Origin: Parabacteroides goldsteinii DSM 19448 = WAL 12034
GTDB taxonomy: Bacteria > Bacteroidota > Bacteroidia > Bacteroidales > Tannerellaceae
Assembly: GCF_000969835.1 (NCBI RefSeq)
Contig: NZ_KQ033913.1
Span: 1,379,716 to 1,443,715, forward strand
DNA: 64,000 nucleotides
Direction of reading: 5' to 3'
A program made the translations under genes and the position numbers. Each line of letters starts with the position of its first letter. Position 1 is the first letter of the stretch. The notes below the pieces were generated by a model. That model was not told the DNA's origin. It made no database searches and saw nothing but the letters and a program-made list of their open reading frames with translations. Positions 27,436 to 36,052 of the stretch are shown here, in pieces.

Positions 27436-29748
27436 TTAATTGACAGACAAGGAATTCACTGGATTTTCGTTTGCCGTCCTCCAGGTTTGCAGGGTAACAA
27501 CAAAAACAGTTAGCAGCAGGATGGAGAAGAACGATACCACATAAACCATCCAGTCTAGCGGAACTTTATATGCAAAATTCTTCAACCATTCACCTGCAAA
27601 ATAGATGGATACAGGTACAGAGATAACAAAACTCACGATCAATACCATCAGATACGTCCTGTTAAACCGGTATAAAACATCTTTTACGGTCGCACCGAGT
27701 ACTTTCCGTATCGCAATCTCCCTACGCCGATATTGGGTTTCAAATAATACCAATCCCAAAATACCCGACAAAGAGATCAGGACAGAGGCAAGACATGAGG
27801 CGGAAACAATCCGTCCGGTACGTATTTCATCCCGGTAAAGTTGCCTGATAATCGTTTCATAATACTCTATTTCAACAGGATAAGCAGGATCGATCTCTTT
27901 AAATGTTTGCCGTATATGCTCTGTCGCCTTTTCCATATCCGCCCCTTGCCTTATCTTTATACAGGCAACCGGCATGCCGGCATTCTTTTCATTAATGACG
28001 AAAGCCAACGGGTAAGCACCGGTCCGCAAAGAATTTATTTTCAATTCATCCGTGATCCCGATAACCATTCCTTTATCCTTCCAGTAGGTAATGAGCCTGT
28101 CCCCGACCTCCAGTCCGTATTCTTCTTTCGCTTTCCGGTTAAAGACGAATAATAAATCCTTTGACTGCCGGTCTTCCTGGCGGGGACACCTTCCCTCCAT
28201 TACCGGGATATCCATCACTGACAGGAAGTTGGGCGAAACATTCAAATAATGAAAATACATCATTTCGTTATTCTTTTCTGCTCCGCCGCCCCGGTATAAC
28301 TCTTCTGCACCGACCTTTGCGGAAGAGAAAGCGACATCTTCAATACCGGAATATTTCTTCAATTCATTCGTGAACAGGTCGATCTTCCCGACCGTTTTCC
28401 CATTCAGCACAACTACTGCAATACGGTTTTTACCATATCCGAATGAACGGGATTCCATATATCTGTTCTGCTGATAGATCACAAATGCCAGAATAACCAA
28501 AGTAAAAGAAATTATATATTGGATACCTATAAGCATTTTCCTTAATGCCAAACCTTTGGGAGACAATCCATAAGAACCTTTCAATGCCATCTGCATGGAA
28601 ATGGAAGTGGCGCTAACGGCCGGATAGATACCCGCAATGAATCCTACCGCCAAAGACAAAGAAACCAGCCGTAAGAGAACCGGTATATCAAGAGACAAGT
28701 TCAACAATACGGCTGGCAGGCAAGCCACCAGCGAAATCACAACGGATTCAAACAGTTGGGCACAACGCAGCCTGGCAACCGATGCCCCGGCAATCTTTCG
28801 GATATTGATGCTTTTAATCCGGTAAGGTATAAGGGCCACCGAATAGTTGATATAATTGATCATCGCAATCAACGCCACCAGAAAAGCCACCATCAGCATC
28901 CGGTTCATGTTTTCTTTCTTTCCTGATTTGATAAACTTCATCTGGGAAGTGACCGGCTCATAATAGATATCCGCCAGGTTCGTCAGCTTGACTTCCGCTT
29001 CTTTATAGTCCGGTGCATCTTCCACATTGAAACAACGGGCAAAAGCGGAACATATCTCCTTCTTATCCGCTCCCGGAGTGACTAGGATATAACAGACATA
29101 AGTATAATCATCCCATGATTCATACTGGTAAGAGGGACTAACTGCCGTATAAACAGCATTTGCCAGCTGACTATTTTCCGGAAAATCTTTATAGACACCT
29201 CCTACGGTCAATGATTTCCTGTCTTTCGTCCAGATATTTCCTTCTGCCGTCAATTGTTTTCCGGCAACCGAAATACTCCCGAATATCCTGCGGGCCAGAC
29301 TTTCGGGTATCAGGCACATCTCCGGCTGCTTCAAACAATCGGGAGTCCCCTCGCGGAAAACAAAATCAAATATCCCGGTGATATCCGGAGAACAAGTTTG
29401 TACCGTTTCTTTGAAACCTGTCTGGTTACCGTTGACATCGGTCGTAAAATAACATTCTCCGATAAAGGGATTGATCAACGTACTTTTCTGTATATAAGGA
29501 GAAGTAGACACAAAAGCATCGATCAGCAATCTGGAATGTACGGACCATACAGATGCAGGGGTTTTACAGTCTACCCTGTAAATATGATCCACTTGTGGAT
29601 GGAACCGGTCAAATTTATTGGCAAAATCAACCTGTGCATAAATCGTTGCAAAAACGATATAGGCAATCGCCAATCCCATAATATTCAGTATGGCTGCTGT
29701 TTTATTGAATCGTAGTACGGAAATAAAATTCCTGTATATGGCATGCAT
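27436..29748 (-). CDS. FtsX-like ABC transporter permease (MacB type)
   Basis: 770-residue permease with two FtsX modules: N-terminal membrane segment (about 20-40), a large periplasmic MacB_PCD domain, then three membrane segments (about 280-390), a second membrane/periplasmic unit (from about 410), and three C-terminal segments (about 660-760) including RRREIAIRKVLGATVKDVL. Such proteins belong to antimicrobial, lipoprotein or stress ABC systems with a separate ATPase. No ATPase gene is next to it here, so the partner must be elsewhere. Confidence 0.87.
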   Translation of the reverse strand: MHAIYRNFISVLRFNKTAAILNIMGLAIAYIVFATIYAQVDFANKFDRFHPQVDHIYRVDCKTPASVWSVHSRLLIDAFVSTSPYIQKSTLINPFIGECYFTTDVNGNQTGFKETVQTCSPDITGIFDFVFREGTPDCLKQPEMCLIPESLARRIFGSISVAGKQLTAEGNIWTKDRKSLTVGGVYKDFPENSQLANAVYTAVSPSYQYESWDDYTYVCYILVTPGADKKEICSAFARCFNVEDAPDYKEAEVKLTNLADIYYEPVTSQMKFIKSGKKENMNRMLMVAFLVALIAMINYINYSVALIPYRIKSINIRKIAGASVARLRCAQLFESVVISLVACLPAVLLNLSLDIPVLLRLVSLSLAVGFIAGIYPAVSATSISMQMALKGSYGLSPKGLALRKMLIGIQYIISFTLVILAFVIYQQNRYMESRSFGYGKNRIAVVVLNGKTVGKIDLFTNELKKYSGIEDVAFSSAKVGAEELYRGGGAEKNNEMMYFHYLNVSPNFLSVMDIPVMEGRCPRQEDRQSKDLLFVFNRKAKEEYGLEVGDRLITYWKDKGMVIGITDELKINSLRTGAYPLAFVINEKNAGMPVACIKIRQGADMEKATEHIRQTFKEIDPAYPVEIEYYETIIRQLYRDEIRTGRIVSASCLASVLISLSGILGLVLFETQYRRREIAIRKVLGATVKDVLYRFNRTYLMVLIVSFVISVPVSIYFAGEWLKNFAYKVPLDWMVYVVSFFSILLLTVFVVTLQTWRTANENPVNSLSVN

Positions 29749-29865
29749 AATAATTTGTTTTAGTTTGTATTTCAGGTAATAAAGTAACTAGATGTATCCA
29801 CCGGATACACCAAACGTTTCCCCTGCCAGACGACAGCAGGGATTCAAATTTTTCCTGAAACAGAT

Positions 29866-30225
29866 TTAATTAAGCATGCAGCAAAGGGTGAAGCAGGAAT
29901 ACCGCTTCTGCCAAAGGAATATTTTATATCGTAAGGAGACTTTTTCCTGATCAAAAAGTTTGTGCAGGTACAGTCTGCTTGAAAGACTGACAATTAATAA
30001 TACTACTGGGATCAACAACAGAATGAACCAGTCAAGACTATTAAATAATACGGGGACCGGTTGGATATCACGAATCAGAAAAACAGCAGGCTGAATTGCT
30101 TGTCCCCGAAAATCTGAAAGATTAACCTCCTGAGGGTTTTGAACATACGAAGCCTTCTTCTCTGCAATGATTTGCAGCGTTACAAAAGAGAAAAGGCATA
30201 GTAACAACACTTTCAGGAGTTTCAT
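29866..30225 (-). CDS. Small exported/membrane protein, unknown
   Basis: 119 residues: N-terminal signal-like segment (MKLLKVLLLCLFSFVTLQIIA), a short periplasmic part, a second hydrophobic segment (about 67-85, FILLLIPVVLLIVSL) and a basic cytoplasmic tail. I recognise no family. It lies upstream of, and in line with, the FtsX-type permease (117-bp gap with two small hairpins), so may be co-transcribed. A pair of TACAT/ATGTA operator-like sites lies 80-107 bp before its start. Confidence 0.55.
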   Translation of the reverse strand: MKLLKVLLLCLFSFVTLQIIAEKKASYVQNPQEVNLSDFRGQAIQPAVFLIRDIQPVPVLFNSLDWFILLLIPVVLLIVSLSSRLYLHKLFDQEKVSLRYKIFLWQKRYSCFTLCCMLN

Positions 30226-30302
30226 ATTATTATTGTATTCAATATTGAAAAGGTGAACTCACAATCTGTAATTCAATTAATAGATAAGACAAATATACAA
30301 AA

Positions 30303-30333
30303 TATACATCAATGTATAATACATCAATGTATA
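30303..30333. promoter_or_regulatory. Paired TACAT-CA-ATGTA operator-like sites
   Basis: ATACATCAATGTAT occurs twice (30304-30317 and 30319-30332), each a near-perfect inverted repeat, 15 bp apart. The TACA/TGTA half-sites resemble those of BlaI/MecI/CopY repressors. It lies in the divergent region before the 119-aa gene and the DUF2007 gene. Confidence 0.5.
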
Positions 30334-30459
30334 TTTTTTGCGGAATAGCCATTTTAATGGTACACGGACAACACAGAACACGCGGAGAATCACGGAAAAA
30401 TAACATCATCCGGTTCTTTATTATTTCATCCATACAATATGTTTTAGGGATAAAAAAAG

Positions 30460-30467
30460 TATCTTTG
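30460..30467 (+). promoter_or_regulatory. Promoter -7 element of the DUF2007 gene
   Basis: TATCTTTG matches TAnnTTTG, 31 nt before the start codon. Confidence 0.5.
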
Positions 30468-30497
30468 TAGAAGTAGTAATACATAAAACTCAATAGT

Positions 30498-30725
30498 ATG
30501 GAAACGATTCTTTTATCAACAGCGGATAATAATGTTCAGGCTAGCCTGTTACAAAGCGCGTTAAGAAATGAAGGTATAGAATCTTTTCTCAAGAACGAAC
30601 ATCTTTCTACGGTATTCGGGAATATTCCGGGATTCCAGATCGAGATATATGTTTTTGAGAGTGATTATGAAAAAGCGAAAGAAGTCTTGAAGAATGGATT
30701 TCCGGAACTTGTGGGTGATGAATAA
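30498..30725 (+). CDS. DUF2007 (putative signal-transducing) protein
   Basis: 75-residue protein of the DUF2007 family, a small PII-like ferredoxin fold: METILLSTADNNVQASLLQSALRNEGI, then the conserved NEHLSTVFGNIPGF-type centre and EIYVFESDYEKAKEVL. Function is not established; the family name reflects a predicted signalling role. Its stop overlaps the start of the following membrane ferredoxin gene by 8 nt, implying coupled translation. Confidence 0.85.
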   Translation: METILLSTADNNVQASLLQSALRNEGIESFLKNEHLSTVFGNIPGFQIEIYVFESDYEKAKEVLKNGFPELVGDE

Positions 30726-31692
30726 ACAGTTTCTTTATACTTCAGCTATAACGGCGATACTGATTGCTATTTTATTGACGATCGTGCAGGTCGTTCCCGA
30801 GAAACCATTGCTGCTATCGGAACGGCTTATGCCATCCGCAGGATGGATACAGGTTGGTATCGCCATTATTTACGGGGCACTGCTCAGTTATAAAATGCAG
30901 GATCGGAAAGAACGTCCCAAATGGCGAGTCCGGGCCTGGTTGCTTTTTTCTATTGTTTTCTTCGGGCAGTTACTTTTAGGCGTAACTGTCGATTCTGTCT
31001 TTCTGATGACCGGAAAGCTGCATTTACCCGTTCCGGCAATCATACTGGCCGGCCCGATTTACCGGTTGGAGGGATTGTTTATGCCGATACTTTTCCTGAG
31101 TACATTGCTGCTTTCGGGACCTGCCTGGTGCAGCCAGCTTTGTTATTTCGGGTCATTTGATGCATGGAGCGTAAAAGGGAAGACAGAAAAGAATGTTTTT
31201 CGCTATCATAAGCAATTACGTTACAGTGTATTTTTTCTGGTAATAGCAGGGGCTATTGCATTACGGTTATCCGGGGCAAGCGGATGGATGGCAACGGTTG
31301 CCGGACTGATTGTCGGGATTATCGGACTGGGTATCATGTTGATACTATCACGCCGGAAGAAAAAGATGATCCATTGCAGTAGTTATTGTCCGATAGGAAC
31401 ACTGGTGTCTTTTATGAAGTACCTCTCTCCTTTCCGGGTAAAACTCAATACAGACTGTACACACTGCATGGCTTGTCTGAAATCATGCAAATATGATGCG
31501 TTGCACAAAGAAAATATAGAAAAAGGAAAAATCGGTTACACCTGTACTTATTGCGGCGACTGCCTCTCCGCCTGTAAACATGGAGGACTGGAATATCGTT
31601 TTTTCAAATTGCGTCCGGCTACTGCCGAACGCCTTTGGATTATTATTACAGTCGTTTTACATACCTGTTTTCTGATGATTGCACGTATCTGA
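30718..31692 (+). CDS. NapH/NosR-type membrane polyferredoxin
   Basis: 324-residue integral membrane iron-sulfur protein. About six hydrophobic segments; a cysteine pair in the membrane region (WCSQLCYFG), then CSSYCPIG (about residue 220) and two C-terminal [4Fe-4S] motifs, CTHCMACLKSCKYDAL and CTYCGDCLSACKHG. This layout matches 4Fe-4S binding proteins related to NapH, NosR and CcoG, which move electrons across or along the membrane. Partner and substrate unknown. I choose the ATG at 30718 rather than 30694, which would overlap DUF2007 further. The 3' end overlaps the convergent guanine deaminase by 36 bp. Confidence 0.84.
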   Translation: MNKQFLYTSAITAILIAILLTIVQVVPEKPLLLSERLMPSAGWIQVGIAIIYGALLSYKMQDRKERPKWRVRAWLLFSIVFFGQLLLGVTVDSVFLMTGKLHLPVPAIILAGPIYRLEGLFMPILFLSTLLLSGPAWCSQLCYFGSFDAWSVKGKTEKNVFRYHKQLRYSVFFLVIAGAIALRLSGASGWMATVAGLIVGIIGLGIMLILSRRKKKMIHCSSYCPIGTLVSFMKYLSPFRVKLNTDCTHCMACLKSCKYDALHKENIEKGKIGYTCTYCGDCLSACKHGGLEYRFFKLRPATAERLWIIITVVLHTCFLMIARI

Positions 31693-33003
31693 CTGGTAAA
31701 CAGGATTCCCCGCCACATAAGTGGCAACTATATTACGGTCATCCCCCAACGTCTGGATACCGAACAATTTATTTTCAAGATTCCATTTCCCCTTACGTTC
31801 AAGATAATCTTTCCGCATTTGCTGGGAAGGAGTAGCCGTAGAATCAACTACAATAAAATCAGCATCCCTGCCCTGGTCGAAACTGCCTATCTTATCATCC
31901 AGTTTCAAGGCTTTAGCCGTACCGCGCGTACATTTATATAATGATTCGAATACAGACATAGGATACCCGTTCAGTTGTTGTACTTTATAGGACTCTCCCA
32001 TGGTCCGGAATAAAGAGAAAGATGTGCCGGCACCAACGTCTGTAGCCAGTGTCGTTTGGATATTGATCCGGTTTGCCTGTTGCATATCGAACAGGCCGCT
32101 TCCCAAAAACAAGTTTGACGTGGGGCAATGGGCTATTATCGCTCCAGCCTCGGCCATTCGGCGACATTCCGAATCGGATAGATGAATGCAATGGCCGAAT
32201 ACGGAACGTTCGGTAACTAATCCTGCCCGTTCATAAACTTCCAGATAGTCAGAACATTCCGGAGACAATTCAAGGGCTGAATCTATTTCATTCCGGTTTT
32301 CCGACAAATGCGTTTGAATGTAAGTATCGGGATATTCTTCATGCAAACGGGCGGCACTAATCAATTGACCGTGAGTGGAAGTAATAGAAAAACGGGGAGT
32401 AATCACATAAAGATTACGTCCTTTTTTATGCCAGGCTTCGATCAGCTCCCGACTATCAGCCTCCCCGCTTTCTTCAGTATCCATCAAAGACTGCGGTGCG
32501 TTACGGTTCATCAAGACCTTACCGGTCAGCATTTGCATGTTATATTCGGAAGCAACCGAAAAGAGAGCATTAACAGATTCTTTATGAACCGTTGCATAAG
32601 CCATACAGGTCGTAGTGCCGTTGCGAAAAAGTTCATTTACAAAGAAACGGGCTACCCGTCCGGCATATTCAGAATCTCCAAAAGCCTCTTCCGTGGGATA
32701 CGTATATTCGTTCAGCCAATCGAGCAGCTGTTTGCCATACATACCTATCATTTCCGACTGAGGATAATGGATATGTGAATCGATCAGGCCGGGCATCAGA
32801 AGTTTCCCGGAATAATCAGTAACGAATGCCTCCGGATAACGCTCTTTTATATTTTCATAAGCTCCGGCTTCTATGATTTTTCCTCGACAGACCACCAATG
32901 CTCCGTCGGGATAATAACTATAAGATTCATCAAACTTCAGGGGAGAATCCTTAAAATAAAAGACTTCACCTTTATACAAATATACCGTTTCATCCATCTT
33001 CAT
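31657..33003 (-). CDS. guaD: Guanine deaminase
   Basis: 448-residue amidohydrolase that converts guanine to xanthine and ammonia. Zinc and catalytic motifs: PGLIDSHIHYPQSEMIG (near residue 70), QTHLSENRNEI, FGHCIHLSD and ATDVGAGTSFSLFRTMGESYKV, the last being characteristic of guanine deaminase. It is a single gene with an unusually long 650-bp upstream gap; I found no purine-riboswitch signature there on its strand. Confidence 0.92.
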   Translation of the reverse strand: MKMDETVYLYKGEVFYFKDSPLKFDESYSYYPDGALVVCRGKIIEAGAYENIKERYPEAFVTDYSGKLLMPGLIDSHIHYPQSEMIGMYGKQLLDWLNEYTYPTEEAFGDSEYAGRVARFFVNELFRNGTTTCMAYATVHKESVNALFSVASEYNMQMLTGKVLMNRNAPQSLMDTEESGEADSRELIEAWHKKGRNLYVITPRFSITSTHGQLISAARLHEEYPDTYIQTHLSENRNEIDSALELSPECSDYLEVYERAGLVTERSVFGHCIHLSDSECRRMAEAGAIIAHCPTSNLFLGSGLFDMQQANRINIQTTLATDVGAGTSFSLFRTMGESYKVQQLNGYPMSVFESLYKCTRGTAKALKLDDKIGSFDQGRDADFIVVDSTATPSQQMRKDYLERKGKWNLENKLFGIQTLGDDRNIVATYVAGNPVYQSDTCNHQKTGM

Positions 33004-33171
33004 TCTTTACTTTTATCAAATCAACAGATAATATAACAATGTAACATCAAAGGTAAGAAAATTGTTAGAATCCGACTAAAAGCAGAAACAACTACATTAA
33101 AAATAATAAATCAACTCTTTGCCCTTGATGAGAATTAATAAGGATAAACTAAAATAAGAGATGGATTATCA

Positions 33172-33202
33172 TTGGTTGAAATATTATTAATATGTATATT
33201 TG
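33172..33202 (+). promoter_or_regulatory. Consensus promoter for a plus-strand RNA
   Basis: TTG (33172-33174), 20 nt, TATATTTG (33195-33202) matches the Bacteroidetes promoter, yet no plus-strand gene follows for 2.8 kb. Confidence 0.6.
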
Positions 33203-33207
33203 CAACT

Positions 33208-33400
33208 GAAAAGGCTTTTGATTTGAAGCCTTGCGTTGCGTGTGATATTTGTGCGATTAAGTGAAAATCGGCTAAATTTTCTCAAGTCTTCAATGCACAA
33301 AGAAGGCCCCGCAACCCTTTACCGGATATACGTGTTATCTATGCTGCTGTAATATGGAGATACTTATGAACACAGCCATAAAAAAAATGGAGAGCGTTTT
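33208..33400 (+). ncRNA. Candidate structured non-coding RNA
   Basis: After the promoter comes a hairpin AAGGCTT/AAGCCTT (about 33211-33233), then a long rod: GTTGCG pairs with CGCAAC, inside it TTGTGC(G)ATT with AATGCACAA, and inside that GAAAAT with ATTTTC. A GCTGT/ACAGC hairpin follows. It could be a 6S-like or unclassified RNA; I cannot assign a family. It does not match tmRNA, RNase P, SRP, cobalamin, TPP or purine-riboswitch cores. The 3' end is uncertain and may extend to the terminator at 33646. Confidence 0.45.
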
Positions 33401-33425
33401 TCATAACTATCATAAACATAAAAGA

Positions 33426-33500
33426 ACTATCATACTATCATATTTTTATATAACATATTGATTATATGTGCATTATATAAAAATATGATAGTATGACAGT
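33426..33500. repeat. 75-nt inverted repeat containing ACTATCAT words
   Basis: 28-nt arms (33426-33453 and 33473-33500) pair with one mismatch; the 19-nt loop contains a smaller ACATAT/ATATGT stem. The left arm includes ACTATCATACTATCAT, the same words that cluster at 5615-5730. It may be a small repeat element or part of an RNA. Confidence 0.7.
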
Positions 33501-33614
33501 GCATTTGATGAAACATTATTATGAAGTTCCAATCTGGAGAGGAGGCCGGGGGGATTGTTAAAGCTAGTCAATAAACCTGTAATAGTCAAGTAACTCTAAT
33601 TATGATGGTTACAT

Positions 33615-33646
33615 AACGGGAGCTATTGTTATTAATAACTCCCGTT
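33615..33646. terminator. Bidirectional terminator
   Basis: Stem AACGGGAG / CTCCCGTT extended by TATT/AATA with one bulge. T-rich sequence follows on the plus strand. It lies 10 nt beyond the DJ-1 stop on the minus strand and may also end the plus-strand RNA. Confidence 0.7.
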
Positions 33647-33656
33647 TCTTTTATTT

Positions 33657-34208
33657 TCAGTTTCTTACCAGCAAGGCATCCGCCACTTCTCCCGCTATTT
33701 CATCATCCCGTAAAACCTTCAATAAGGATAATCCAAATTCGAATACAAAACCGGGCCCCTGGCAGGTTATGATATTTCCATCTTGCTCAACACCATTACC
33801 GGTAGGGATGGCTCCTATCATAGTCGGTTCGAAGTTCGGGAAACAAGTGGCCTTACGTCCTTTCAATAATCCTAAGCCGCCTAAAACCATAGGTCCTGCA
33901 CAGATCGCTCCCAGAATTATATTTTCTTTATTCTTTTCCAGTATAAGTTCTTTCAGGCGGGTACAAGTATTCAGATGATTGCTTCCCGGAATACCTCCCG
34001 GAAGAATTAAAGCATCTGCCGCACTAAAATCGGCCTCTTCAAACAGGTAATCTGCTATCACCGGGATATTATGCGCCCCCATTACCCGGGTTTCACCGTT
34101 AATCGAGATGGTAGAGACTCTGACACCTCCCCTACGTAAAATATCGGCTGTGCCTAACGCCTCTATTTCTTCAAATCCTGTAGCCAGGAATATAAACGCT
34201 TGCTTCAT
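33657..34208 (-). CDS. DJ-1/PfpI family protein
   Basis: 183-residue DJ-1-like protein: FLATGFEEIEALGTADILRRGG with the conserved glutamate (about E16), and the nucleophile-elbow cysteine in GAICAGPMVLG (about C106). DJ-1 homologues act as glyoxalase/deglycase-like or oxidative-stress proteins; the exact activity is debated. It starts 6 nt after the hybrid histidine kinase gene, so is probably in the same operon. Confidence 0.9.
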   Translation of the reverse strand: MKQAFIFLATGFEEIEALGTADILRRGGVRVSTISINGETRVMGAHNIPVIADYLFEEADFSAADALILPGGIPGSNHLNTCTRLKELILEKNKENIILGAICAGPMVLGGLGLLKGRKATCFPNFEPTMIGAIPTGNGVEQDGNIITCQGPGFVFEFGLSLLKVLRDDEIAGEVADALLVRN

Positions 34209-34214
34209 ATTATA

Positions 34215-35855
34215 TTATTTTTTATTGAGATAATACTTGATCTTATATTTCAACAATGGAATATCTACGGGTTTCACCAGATAATCATTAAACCGGCAAC
34301 ACTTCGCTTTCTCTTTTTCTTCATCAAATGCAAATGCAGAAAGAGCCAGAATAGGAACATCTGAAGATAATTCACGTATTTTACACGTGGCGGCATAACC
34401 GTCCATCACCGGCATTTTTATATCCATCAAAACAATATCCGGCTTGTAATCCTTAAACTGCTGTACGGCAATCTGTCCGTTTTCCGCATAAATCAGACGA
34501 TAATGTTGCTTTAAGACTGCTTGCAGCAAAAGATAATTTTCCAACACATCTTCTGCAATCAAGATTGTATATTGCCCTGGCAAAGCATCCGGAATGATCT
34601 CCATAGGAATTTCATTGCCTGCTTCTTTCTTTTCAGACTCTTCCGGAACTGCTAATGGCAGCGTAAACCAGAATGTCGACCCTTTGCCCAATTCCGACCG
34701 AAGGCCTATTTCTCCGCCTAACTTTTCTATGATCATCTTACAGATAGACAGTCCCAAGCCGGTCCCTTGCCTGAAATCATCCAATTTTACGAACCGCTCG
34801 AATACAGATGCCTGCTTCTCCTTATCGATTCCAATACCGGTATCAGTGACAGAAACCCTTACAAAATCACCCTCCACCTCATACGACAAAGAGACAAATC
34901 CCTGATTCGTACATTTTATAGCATTGGATAAAAGATTCAGCAATACCTGTTCAATACGCTGTGTATCTGTCCGTAACCTGACAGAAGGCAACATATCTCC
35001 ATTATACAGCAATGCCACATCCGAAGTCATTTTCAATGATTGCGAAATATAAACTTCCTGGCAGACATCTTTCAGATCCACCCACGACAGGTTATAATTC
35101 AACGTTCCGGATTCTATCTTTGCAAAATCCAGAATATCGTTGATCAATTGGAGCAACAGGTCGCTGTTGTTATTGATAATTGTAAGATACTCCTGTTGTT
35201 CACTGGCATTATCCGTTTCGGTAATCAACCGGGAGAAACCTACTATCGCGTTCAATGGCGTACGGATCTCATGGCTCATATTAGCAATAAAGGCATTCTT
35301 CATTTTATCCGCCTCCTGGGCCTTGATCAGATCCAGCTCATTTTGCCGCTGTTCCGTAATATCCCAAAGCATAGCCAATAACAAAGGAGAAGCTCCCGGG
35401 TCCGGGTTGGTTATCAATAAACGGATGATGTTCACAATACGGATTTCACCGTTCGGTTTCTCATATTCAACCACCGATTTATGGATTCGTCCGTGGTTGA
35501 TCGTTGAATAATCTTCCGTACGGATTTCATGCGCCCTGCGCGGATCAGAAAACAGATCAAAGTCTGTCTTACCTAACACCTCGGAAGATTTAGCCCCCAT
35601 AAAGTCTTCGGCCGCCTGATTGAAGTAAATATATTTAAAACTGTCGAAAACATCTTTTACGGCTATAACGACAAAGATATTTGACAGAATAGTATTCATT
35701 AAGATATTCAGGAAATTAATTTTGCGCTGATTCAGAAGATTTTCGCTCATTTTCTCTATCTCAGCATTCTTCATGACTGATGCTGCCAAATCCGTTTCCA
35801 ACACTTTAATGCGCTGGATCAGTTCTTCTTTTGAAAGGTTTTCGTACATGTTCAT
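34215..35855 (-). CDS. Soluble hybrid histidine kinase (PAS-HisKA-HATPase-REC)
   Basis: 546 residues with no membrane segment. An N-terminal coiled coil (about 5-45) and PAS domain (about 50-170) precede the kinase: phospho-acceptor H195 in MSHEIRTPLN, N box and GTGLGLSICK in the ATPase domain, then a receiver domain (about 430-546) with D478 in LMDIKMP. It likely senses a cytosolic signal and phosphorylates its own receiver. No output regulator adjoins it. The PAS and HisKA parts resemble the kinase at 42111-43619, so the two are paralogues. Confidence 0.92.
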   Translation of the reverse strand: MNMYENLSKEELIQRIKVLETDLAASVMKNAEIEKMSENLLNQRKINFLNILMNTILSNIFVVIAVKDVFDSFKYIYFNQAAEDFMGAKSSEVLGKTDFDLFSDPRRAHEIRTEDYSTINHGRIHKSVVEYEKPNGEIRIVNIIRLLITNPDPGASPLLLAMLWDITEQRQNELDLIKAQEADKMKNAFIANMSHEIRTPLNAIVGFSRLITETDNASEQQEYLTIINNNSDLLLQLINDILDFAKIESGTLNYNLSWVDLKDVCQEVYISQSLKMTSDVALLYNGDMLPSVRLRTDTQRIEQVLLNLLSNAIKCTNQGFVSLSYEVEGDFVRVSVTDTGIGIDKEKQASVFERFVKLDDFRQGTGLGLSICKMIIEKLGGEIGLRSELGKGSTFWFTLPLAVPEESEKKEAGNEIPMEIIPDALPGQYTILIAEDVLENYLLLQAVLKQHYRLIYAENGQIAVQQFKDYKPDIVLMDIKMPVMDGYAATCKIRELSSDVPILALSAFAFDEEKEKAKCCRFNDYLVKPVDIPLLKYKIKYYLNKK

Positions 35856-36000
35856 ATATTAGAAATCAAGGTTTATAATTGTAACTTACTGCTGAAGGCA
35901 AATGTAAAGATATTTTTTCAGGAACCTTAGAAAATCAACATTTAATTTACCTGTTTTTATAATTTTGAGCAAAAATGCTGCATCTAATCAAAATAAAAGA

Positions 36001-36008
36001 TACATTTG
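36001..36008 (+). promoter_or_regulatory. Promoter -7 element of the phenylacetate-CoA ligase operon
   Basis: TACATTTG matches TAnnTTTG, 45 nt before the start codon; the -33 box is not evident. Confidence 0.5.
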
Positions 36009-36052
36009 CAGTCTAATTTCATGAATTAAACACAATATAATACGAAAAAGCT

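Larger units (their letters stand above)
33004..33656. other. 653-bp non-coding region with candidate RNA and giant hairpin
   Basis: No credible reading frame. In order: AT-rich guanine deaminase leader, a plus-strand consensus promoter (33172-33202), a candidate structured RNA (about 33208-33400), ACTATCAT repeats and a 75-nt hairpin (33426-33500), a G-rich stretch (33538-33556), and a bidirectional terminator (33615-33646). Confidence 0.6.

Noticed and set aside
30239..30493. 84-residue minus-strand reading frame
   Set aside because: Composition is atypical, it covers the operator-like sites and the DUF2007 promoter, and it resembles no family; probably non-coding.
33230..33330. Cobalamin or purine riboswitch
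   Set aside because: The stretch GGCCCCGCAACCC first looked like a B12-type core, but the conserved B12 box and paired flanks are missing. The minus strand leading to guanine deaminase lacks the purine-aptamer core.
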